From JBEKHI01 sp050012355 (GTDB lineage Bacteria; Actinomycetota; Actinomycetes; Streptosporangiales; Streptosporangiaceae): 8,721 nucleotides of DNA. Made by a program: the position numbers and the translations under genes. Shown piece after piece: positions 1-4,925 of the stretch. The DNA lies in contig JBEKHI010000355.1 in assembly GCA_050012355.1 (NCBI GenBank), forward strand, positions 1 through 8,721, given 5' to 3'. The notes under the pieces are model-generated. The model did not search any database. It was not told the origin of the DNA and saw nothing but the letters and a program-made list of their open reading frames with translations. The first letter of the stretch is position 1. The number at the start of each line of letters is the position of its first letter.

Positions 1-196
1 CGGGACCGCCGTCATGCTCGGCGGGATCGCGGATGACCCTAAGGCCGCCGAGCAACTCGCGGGTGGCTGGGGTGGCAGGCTCGACAAGTCCATGCTGATC
101 CGTAGCGCGCGCGAGATCGCCAGTCAGCTAGTCGCGACGCTTCCGTCCGCGCAGGTTTCCCCGGACGGGGGTGACCGGCAGTGGACCACGGTCTAG
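1..196 (+). CDS. C-terminal end of a probable MinD/ParA-like (CpaE/TadZ-type) ATPase, 5' end outside window
   Basis: Only the last 64 codons are present, read in the frame that begins at base 2 and ends at TAG 194-196. The visible peptide has a short hydrophobic stretch, then a pattern of the type 'DDPKAAEQLAGGWGGRLDKS' and 'LIRSAREIASQL'. This resembles the tail of MinD/ParA-like ATPases, where an 'x-D-P-x-A-x-x-L-x-G' segment is followed by a basic amphipathic 'LxRSARxLA' helix. Such ATPases (CpaE/TadZ) often lie directly upstream of the TadA/CpaF gene, where they are thought to position the machine at the membrane or pole. The nucleotide-binding motifs lie outside the window, so the family call rests on the tail and on context. 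The stop overlaps the next gene by 16 bases, which suggests translational coupling. Another regulatory or assembly protein of the same locus cannot be excluded. Confidence 0.55.
   Translation, partial: GTAVMLGGIADDPKAAEQLAGGWGGRLDKSMLIRSAREIASQLVATLPSAQVSPDGGDRQWTTV
167..174 (+). promoter_or_regulatory. Ribosome binding site for the tadA GTG start
   Basis: The purine-rich stretch GGGGGTGA lies 6 bases before GTG 181. It supports that start inside the 3' end of the preceding gene rather than a later in-frame ATG. Confidence 0.55.
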
Positions 197-1479
197 TCAA
201 GCGGATCCGGGCCGATGTCGGAGACCGGCTCTCCGAGCAGCGGAGGATGGACGCCGCGTCCGGTATGGCCCCGATGTCCGGCGAGGACGAGCGCCAGTTC
301 GCTCGGGCGCTGATCTCGCAGGCTCTGGAAGACTACGCGCGCGGCGAGATCGTCGCCGGGCGCCCGCCGCCGAACGCGCAGCTGGAGGAGGACCTCGCCG
401 AGGCGGTGCACGCCGCGCTGTTCGGCGTCGGTCGGCTCCAGCCTCTCCTGGAGGACCAGGAGATTGAGAACATCGATATCAATGGCTGCGATCACGTGTT
501 CATCGGCTACGCGGACGGCAGCGAGGTCATGGGCGAGCCGGTCGCGGAATCCGACGCGGAGCTGATCGACCTCATTCAGGTGCTCGCCGCGTACTCCGGG
601 TTGTCGAGTAGGCCGTTCGACACCGCGAACCCGCAACTCGACCTGCGGCTGCCCGACGGATCCCGGCTGTCCGCCGTGATGGACGTGACGCTGCGCCCCG
701 CGATCTCCATCCGGCGCGCGCGCATGGGCAAGGTTTTCCTCGCCGATCTCGTCGGGAACGGCACCATGACACCGGACGTGGCGTCTTTTCTCGCCGCGGC
801 GGTGCTGGCCCGTAAGAACATCATGATCGCCGGGGCCACCAACGCGGGCAAGACGACGCTGCTCCGCGCCATGGCGAACCAGATCCCCGCCGAGGAACGC
901 CTCATCACGGTCGAGCGCGCACTGGAACTCGGCCTCGACCACTTTCCTGAGCTGCATCCCAACGTGGTGGCCTTCGAAGAGCGCCTGCCGAACAGCGAGG
1001 GACTGGGCTCCATCTCCATGGCAGAGCTCGTCCGCCGTTCGCTCCGCATGAATCCAAGCCGCGTCATCGTCGGTGAGGTACTGGGCGACGAGATCGTCAC
1101 GATGCTGAACGCGATGACCCAGGGCAACGACGGCTCGCTGTCCACCATCCATGCGAACTCCTCGCTTGAGGTGTTCAACCGCATCTCCACCTACGCCATT
1201 CAGGCGTCCGAGCGGCTGCCGGTCGAGGCCACCCAGATGCTCATCGCGGGGGCCATTGACTTCGTGGTCTTCCAGGAGAAGCGCAACGAGTACACCCAGG
1301 GTGGTCGGCTCCGCCGTTTCGTGAACAGCGTCCGGGAGGTGACCGGGGTGGATGGCAGGGTGATGTCCAGCGAGGTGTTCGCCCCTGGACCCGACGGACG
1401 CGCGGTGCCGCACGCGCCGGTGTCTTGCCTCGACGAGCTGATCCCGCACGGCTACGACCCGATGCGCAGGGGGTGGTGA
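181..1479 (+). CDS. tadA: TadA/CpaF-family secretion ATPase (Tad pilus motor)
   Basis: This 432-residue protein is the cytoplasmic hexameric ATPase that powers Tad pilus assembly, a member of the type II/IV secretion (PulE/VirB11-like) superfamily. An N-terminal domain (about 1-200) precedes the nucleotide-binding domain. The Walker A loop is GATNAGKT at residues 218-225. The Walker B region is VIVGE at 295-299. The His-box segment GNDGSLSTIHANSS spans 315-328. 'GATNAGKT' in place of GPTGSGKT, and 'GEVLGDE' in place of GEVRGxE, are substitutions I recall as common in actinobacterial CpaF proteins, so I do not read them as damage. Length matches the family (about 400-450 aa). The GTG start has a good ribosome site and overlaps the preceding gene. 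The stop lies one base before tadB. Catalytic motifs are intact, so the enzyme should be active. Confidence 0.95.
   Translation: MDHGLVKRIRADVGDRLSEQRRMDAASGMAPMSGEDERQFARALISQALEDYARGEIVAGRPPPNAQLEEDLAEAVHAALFGVGRLQPLLEDQEIENIDINGCDHVFIGYADGSEVMGEPVAESDAELIDLIQVLAAYSGLSSRPFDTANPQLDLRLPDGSRLSAVMDVTLRPAISIRRARMGKVFLADLVGNGTMTPDVASFLAAAVLARKNIMIAGATNAGKTTLLRAMANQIPAEERLITVERALELGLDHFPELHPNVVAFEERLPNSEGLGSISMAELVRRSLRMNPSRVIVGEVLGDEIVTMLNAMTQGNDGSLSTIHANSSLEVFNRISTYAIQASERLPVEATQMLIAGAIDFVVFQEKRNEYTQGGRLRRFVNSVREVTGVDGRVMSSEVFAPGPDGRAVPHAPVSCLDELIPHGYDPMRRGW
1468..1473 (+). promoter_or_regulatory. Ribosome binding site for tadB
   Basis: AGGGGG inside the last codons of tadA lies 7 bases before GTG 1481 and fixes the tadB start immediately after the tadA stop. 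Confidence 0.55.
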
Positions 1480-1480
1480 C

Positions 1481-2389
1481 GTGAACGCGAACGCGGAACA
1501 GCTTCTCGCCATCCTGCTCGGCGGCCTGCTGGGCGCCGCGATCTTCCTGCTCATCATGTCCATCCGCGGCTTCGAGGTGAGCCAGAAGCGCCGCGGCCCC
1601 GGCCCGCTTGAGCGCACGATCAGGGACGCGTTCTCCATCCGCGGTGCGATCGCGCTGGGCGTGGGCGTGCTGGCCCTGCTGATGACCGGCTGGCTTGTCG
1701 CCGGGATCGGAATAGGGCTTCTCGCCTTCGCATGGCGCGGAATCGGCGGCGCCGCCGGTGAACGGCGGGCGATGGACCGTCTGGAAGCGCTCGCCACCTG
1801 GACGGAGTCGCTCCGGGACACTATCGCCGGGGCGGTTGGCCTGGAGCAGGCGATCCCGTCCTCCCTGCGGGTCGCGGGTCCTGTGCTGCAAGTGCCGCTG
1901 TCCCGGCTGGTAGACCGGCTGCACACCCGGATGCCGCTGGATGCCGCGCTACGCAGGTTCGCCGACGACATGGACGATCCTTCGGCCGACCTGATTATCG
2001 CCGCGCTGATCATCAACTCCCGGCTGCGCGGACCGGGGCTCCGCGACCTCCTTGGCTCACTGGCCGATTCTGTCCGTGAAGAACTCGACATGCGCCGCAA
2101 GGTAAACGCCGAGCGCAAGTCCACGAGACGCAGCGTGCAGATCGTGATCGGTGTCTCGGTAGGCCTGGCGGTGCTGCTCGGGGTCTTCGATCACTCGTTC
2201 CTCTCTCCGTACAACGGCGCCGTCGGACAGCTTGTGCTGGCTCTGGTGGGAGCCATCTACGCGGCGGGCATTCTCTGGCTGCGCGGACTCGCCAAGTTCG
2301 ATTCTCCTGACCGCCTGCTCGTCTCGACGCCGGATGAAGTCAGCGCGCCGGCGTCGGTCTCCGTGTGGCAGGGCGGAGGCGCGTCATGA
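1481..2389 (+). CDS. tadB: TadB-like inner-membrane platform protein (type II secretion F domain)
   Basis: This 302-residue membrane protein would form, with TadC, the platform on which the TadA ATPase acts. The N-terminal membrane segment is about residues 7-27. A long hydrophobic stretch at 56-84 can hold one or two helices. A cytoplasmic type II secretion F-type domain runs from about 100 to 215; its start includes the characteristic 'WTESLRDTIAGAVGLEQAI' (107-125). Two further membrane helices lie at about 220-236 and 248-268. The domain order and the length fit TadB. The GTG start comes one base after the tadA stop and has a good ribosome site. The stop overlaps the tadC start as ATGA. 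No frameshift or missing segment is seen. Confidence 0.9.
   Translation: MNANAEQLLAILLGGLLGAAIFLLIMSIRGFEVSQKRRGPGPLERTIRDAFSIRGAIALGVGVLALLMTGWLVAGIGIGLLAFAWRGIGGAAGERRAMDRLEALATWTESLRDTIAGAVGLEQAIPSSLRVAGPVLQVPLSRLVDRLHTRMPLDAALRRFADDMDDPSADLIIAALIINSRLRGPGLRDLLGSLADSVREELDMRRKVNAERKSTRRSVQIVIGVSVGLAVLLGVFDHSFLSPYNGAVGQLVLALVGAIYAAGILWLRGLAKFDSPDRLLVSTPDEVSAPASVSVWQGGGAS
2375..2379 (+). promoter_or_regulatory. Ribosome binding site choosing the tadC ATG
   Basis: GGAGG lies 6 bases before ATG 2386. It favours that start over the in-frame GTG at 2365, which would add seven basic residues before the first membrane helix. Confidence 0.7.
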
Positions 2390-3291
2390 CCATCATCTTC
2401 GTCACCGGCGGCGTCACCGGGCTCGGGTTGTTCTTCCTGGTCTTCGGGCTGATCCCGCGGCGAGTACCGCTGACCAAGCGGGTCGCGGCTTTTGACTCCG
2501 GCGCGTCACTGTCCCGTCCCGTCTCGGCGATGCCAGGTCAGGCTAGCGAGAGCGAGGTCAGCCGACGGCTTGGCGCTGGGCTGGTACGCTTCTGCGCCGA
2601 GCAGGGCTGGGAACTCCCCTCCCTGCGAGCGAATCTGCGGCTGGTTGGACGCTCGCTGGAGAACTATCTCGCTACCAAGGTACTGCTTGGTCTCTTCGGC
2701 TTTCTCATCGGTCCGGTCCTGCTCGCGATGGTGGCCGCGACCGGAGTTCACCTGTCGTTCGTGATCCCGGTCTGGCTGGGGGTCATGCTCGGGACAATGT
2801 TCTTCTTCTTGCCTGACCTGGAACTCCGGAAAAAGGTCCGGGAGATGCGGCGGGACTTCAGGCACGCAATCGGCGCGTTCCTCGATCTGGTGGCCATGAA
2901 CCTGGCCGGTGGCCGCGGCGTCCCCGAAGCGCTCATGGCGGCCAGCGAAATCGGCGCGGGATGGCCATTCTGGCGTATCAGAGAGGCGCTCTTGAATGCC
3001 CGGATCAGCGGGCAGACGCCGTGGCAGGCGCTGAGCACGCTCGGCCAAGAGGTCAAGGTCGACGAGCTCACAGATCTGGCTGGCGCGCTCGCCTTGGTCG
3101 CCGACGACGGGGCCAAGGTGCGTGAGTCCTTGGCTACCCGGGCCGCGTCTTTGCGCAGGCGGGAACTTGCCGACCTGCAAGGGCAGGCGGGCGAAAAGTC
3201 CCAGGCGATGCTGGTGGCGCAGATGCTGCTGTGCACGGCCTTCCTAATCTTCCTGATTTATCCGGCCATCAGCGCGCTCCTCGGTGTATGA
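2386..3291 (+). CDS. tadC: TadC-like inner-membrane platform protein (type II secretion F domain)
   Basis: This 301-residue partner of TadB has an N-terminal membrane helix (2-24), hydrophobic segments at about 99-120 and 124-143, a cytoplasmic F-type domain from about 152 to 270, and a C-terminal helix at about 275-299. The F domain opens with 'MRRDFRHAIGAFLDLVAMNL' (starting near 154), followed by 'AGGRGVPEAL', a pattern typical of actinobacterial TadC. The chosen ATG overlaps the tadB stop by four bases (ATGA) and has a GGAGG site, so the two genes are probably translated in a coupled way and in similar amounts, as expected for partners in one complex. Length agrees with the family. TadB and TadC are paralogous halves; order in the operon and N-terminal layout support this assignment over a second TadB. 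Confidence 0.9.
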   Translation: MTIIFVTGGVTGLGLFFLVFGLIPRRVPLTKRVAAFDSGASLSRPVSAMPGQASESEVSRRLGAGLVRFCAEQGWELPSLRANLRLVGRSLENYLATKVLLGLFGFLIGPVLLAMVAATGVHLSFVIPVWLGVMLGTMFFFLPDLELRKKVREMRRDFRHAIGAFLDLVAMNLAGGRGVPEALMAASEIGAGWPFWRIREALLNARISGQTPWQALSTLGQEVKVDELTDLAGALALVADDGAKVRESLATRAASLRRRELADLQGQAGEKSQAMLVAQMLLCTAFLIFLIYPAISALLGV

Positions 3292-3296
3292 GGGGC

Positions 3297-3305
3297 GGGA
3301 GGGAG
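3297..3305 (+). promoter_or_regulatory. Strong ribosome binding site for the Flp-like pilin
   Basis: The sequence GGGAGGGAG lies about 6 bases before ATG 3312, in the only real intergenic gap (20 bases) of the pilus cluster. It rules out the upstream in-frame GTG at 3231, which sits inside tadC. A strong site here fits a pilin needed in large amounts. Confidence 0.7.
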
Positions 3306-3311
3306 AAAGAA

Positions 3312-3533
3312 ATGAATCCGCTCGGGCCACAATGGAACTATCTGCAGACCGTCCTGAATTGCCACCTCGCCCGGTTGCGGGCGGCGCGGCGCGACGGTGA
3401 GCGAGGCGCATCCGCCGTCGAGTTCGCCATCATCACCGGCGTCGTGGTGGTGATCATCGCAGCCCTCGTCATCGTGATCAAGGGCGTCATTGGCAAGGCC
3501 GAGGGCAACATCCAGACGACCGTCAACCCGTAG
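3312..3533 (+). CDS. Flp-type (type IVb) pilin precursor, small
   Basis: This 73-residue protein has the layout of a Flp prepilin. A basic leader (1-32) ends in 'RDGERG'. The class III prepilin cleavage site follows, with Gly32 at -1, Ala33 at +1, Glu37 at +5 and Phe38 at +6 (Flp pilins usually have Glu-Tyr). A single hydrophobic helix covers about 39-60, followed by a short hydrophilic tail. The mature protein would be 41 residues, the size of a major Flp subunit. Family knowledge says such precursors are cut by a TadV/CpaA peptidase and polymerised by TadA/B/C. The leader is rather long, with a Trp and a Cys17 that would be removed. It sits between tadC and the TadE-like genes and has the best ribosome site of the cluster. 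It could instead be a minor pilin; no other Flp gene is visible in the window. Confidence 0.75.
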   Translation: MNPLGPQWNYLQTVLNCHLARLRAARRDGERGASAVEFAIITGVVVVIIAALVIVIKGVIGKAEGNIQTTVNP

Positions 3534-3535
3534 CG

Positions 3536-4027
3536 ATGAAGCGCCGCCCTCGCTCGGTCCGCAAGTGGGTCGCGCGTCGTCTCGGTCGCCAGCGCGACCG
3601 GGGGTCGAGCGCGATCGAACTTGCGCTGCTGGCTCCGGTGCTGCTGCTGCTGACGATGCTCATCATTCAGTTCGCGCTGTGGTTTCAGGCTAGGCAGGCC
3701 GCGCTGGCGTCCGCGCAGGAGGGGGCGCGCATCGCACGGGAGTTCGCGTTCGAGGACCAGGGAACCTGGGAGAACCTCGCCGTGAGCGACACCGAGAAGT
3801 ACTACACGGGCTTGGGTACCAAGATCCTCTCCGGGATCACTGTCACCCCGATCCCCAACGGCGGTACTTCCGACGGTACGCCGGTGGTGGGCGTGACGGT
3901 GACGGGCAAGCTCAACAGTCTGCTGAACGCGTTCGGCGGGGTGAACGTAACGGTGACCGTGGAAGGACCGGAGGAATGTTTCCACCCGCTCGACAGCGAC
4001 GGCGCGTGCGCTCCTGCCGCCGGCTAG
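3536..4027 (+). CDS. TadE-like pseudopilin
   Basis: This 163-residue protein belongs to the TadE-like family of minor pilins. A very basic leader (1-23, rich in Arg and Lys) ends in 'DRG'. The prepilin site has Gly23 at -1, Ser24 at +1 and Glu28 at +5, followed by a hydrophobic helix (29-50) ending near 'FALWFQARQAAL'. The family signature continues with 'ASAQEGARIAREFA', an amphipathic helix, and then a beta-rich exported domain. Cys148 and Cys158 near the C-terminus could form a disulfide. The ATG follows the pilin stop by two bases with no convincing ribosome site of its own, so translation probably depends on coupling to the pilin gene. The 3' end overlaps the next gene by 52 bases. Confidence 0.85.
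   Translation: MKRRPRSVRKWVARRLGRQRDRGSSAIELALLAPVLLLLTMLIIQFALWFQARQAALASAQEGARIAREFAFEDQGTWENLAVSDTEKYYTGLGTKILSGITVTPIPNGGTSDGTPVVGVTVTGKLNSLLNAFGGVNVTVTVEGPEECFHPLDSDGACAPAAG
3961..3967 (+). promoter_or_regulatory. Ribosome binding site for the second TadE-like gene
   Basis: GGAAGGA lies 8 bases before ATG 3976. A second purine run (GGAGGA) is only about one base from the ATG, too close to serve it. An in-frame GTG at 4006 is a weaker alternative start. Confidence 0.45.
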
Positions 4028-4446
4028 CGGGCACGCGCGGGTCGATGGCCGTGGAACTCGTGTTCGCGGTCCCGGGTTTCTTGCTGTTGCTCCTGCTAAT
4101 CGCGGGTGGCGGGAACTGGGTCAGCGCCGAGGGCCAGGTTGGCGGCGCGGCCCGCGACGCGGCGCGCGCGGCGTCCATCGCCCGCGACAGTGAGGACGCG
4201 GTCAGCGCCGCCACCCTCGCCGCCGACCAGGATCTCGGGAACGCGTGCACCGGCGGGAGTCTGACCGTCCAGGTGGGATATATCGGTGGCGGGGGCACTT
4301 TCGCTACCGCCGACGATATTTCGGTCACGGTCGGGTGCTTGATCAACCTAGCGGTATTCAAGGCCGTCGGGCTTGACAATACGCGGCCGTTTACCAGTGA
4401 GTCCATCGCGCCTCTCGATCCGTTCACTGAACGGAGTGACACTTGA
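3976..4446 (+). CDS. Second TadE-like pseudopilin
   Basis: This protein of 156 residues has a basic leader (1-22), Gly22 at -1, Ser23 at +1 and Glu27 at +5, then a hydrophobic helix at about 28-45. After the helix come 'GGAARDAARAASIA', the amphipathic helix usual in TadE-like proteins, and a Gly/Thr/Val-rich beta-type domain. Cys91 and Cys121 lie in the exported part and could pair. The start is uncertain: ATG 3976 lies 52 bases inside the preceding gene, an unusually long overlap for this window. An internal GTG at residue 11 would still leave a workable leader. The prepilin site is unaffected by this choice. The stop codon region overlaps the ribosome site of the next gene. The role is probably a minor pilin or assembly factor alongside the first TadE-like protein. 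Confidence 0.8.
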   Translation: MFPPARQRRRVRSCRRLAGTRGSMAVELVFAVPGFLLLLLLIAGGGNWVSAEGQVGGAARDAARAASIARDSEDAVSAATLAADQDLGNACTGGSLTVQVGYIGGGGTFATADDISVTVGCLINLAVFKAVGLDNTRPFTSESIAPLDPFTERSDT

Positions 4447-4449
4447 GGT
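4445..4449 (+). promoter_or_regulatory. Ribosome binding site choosing the TadG-like ATG
   Basis: GAGGT, overlapping the preceding stop codon, lies 8 bases before ATG 4458. It favours that ATG over the in-frame TTG at 4443, which would have no such site. Confidence 0.6.
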
Positions 4450-4457
4450 CTCATGAC

Positions 4458-4925
4458 ATGCGCCGATGGAATCTGCGGGCGCACAAGAAGAGCAGAAACG
4501 AGACCGGGTCGGTTTCGCTCTGGCTGGTGCTGTTCGCCTTCGCGGTGCTGATCCTGCTCGCTTTCATCGTTGACGGAGGGCAGTACATGAACGCCAAGGA
4601 GCGAGCGGCCGACATCGCGGAGCAAGCCGCCAGGGCCGGCGCGGATCAGGTATCGGTCGCCGCCTTGCGCCAGGGAGAGTTCACCATTCCTGAAGGACCC
4701 GCGTGCGGAGCCGCTGGAGAGCTGGTCGGCCAGTACGCGACCGGTGCGCAGGCCGGCGCGAAAATGGGGCCGTGTTCGGTCAACGGAGTCACGGTCACGG
4801 TCCAAGTTGATGTCAGCGTAACCCCAGTCCTCCCGTTCTGGGAGGCGGGCTCCATCAAGATCGAAGCTACCGAATCGGCGACGCTGGACTGCGGTAACGC
4901 GGTCGCGTCGACGGGAGCGTGCTGA
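4458..4925 (+). CDS. TadG-like pilus-assembly protein, short form without vWA domain
   Basis: This 155-residue protein matches the N-terminal module of TadG. A basic leader (1-16) is followed by 'GSVSLWLVLFAFAV' beginning at Gly17, a single membrane helix at about 19-38, then 'VDGGQYMNAKERAADIAEQA' (38-57), the typical TadG-like motif. Unlike the three preceding proteins it has Trp22, not Glu, at the +5 position, so it is probably not cut like a prepilin and stays membrane-anchored. Proteobacterial TadG proteins are much longer and carry a von Willebrand A domain; here only about 115 residues follow the helix. Four cysteines lie in the exported part ('PACG', 'GPCS', 'LDCG' and the final Cys155), enough for two disulfides. 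The stop overlaps the next start as TGATG. Confidence 0.8.
   Translation: MRRWNLRAHKKSRNETGSVSLWLVLFAFAVLILLAFIVDGGQYMNAKERAADIAEQAARAGADQVSVAALRQGEFTIPEGPACGAAGELVGQYATGAQAGAKMGPCSVNGVTVTVQVDVSVTPVLPFWEAGSIKIEATESATLDCGNAVASTGAC
4913..4917 (+). promoter_or_regulatory. Ribosome binding site choosing the LysM-BTAD ATG
   Basis: GGGAG lies 7 bases before ATG 4925 but only one base before the in-frame GTG 4919. The ATG, which shares a base with the preceding TGA, is therefore the likely start. Confidence 0.55.

Noticed and set aside
1060..1092. Possible loss of the conserved Arg in the TadA 'GEVRG' motif (Leu301 here)
   Set aside because: I recall GEVLG as common in actinobacterial CpaF proteins, and all other catalytic motifs are intact, so it is not evidence of an inactive enzyme.
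193..2124. A 643-codon open frame on the minus strand opposite tadA and tadB
   Set aside because: The + strand here encodes proteins with clear Walker and F-domain motifs. The reverse frame is Arg/His/Gly-rich without domains, as expected from GC-rich third-position bias.
2365..2385. Seven-residue N-terminal extension of TadC from GTG 2365
   Set aside because: ATG 2386 has GGAGG at the right spacing and an ATGA overlap with tadB.
3231..3311. N-terminal extension of the Flp-like pilin from GTG 3231
   Set aside because: It lies inside tadC, gives a non-leader-like sequence, and ATG 3312 has a strong ribosome site.
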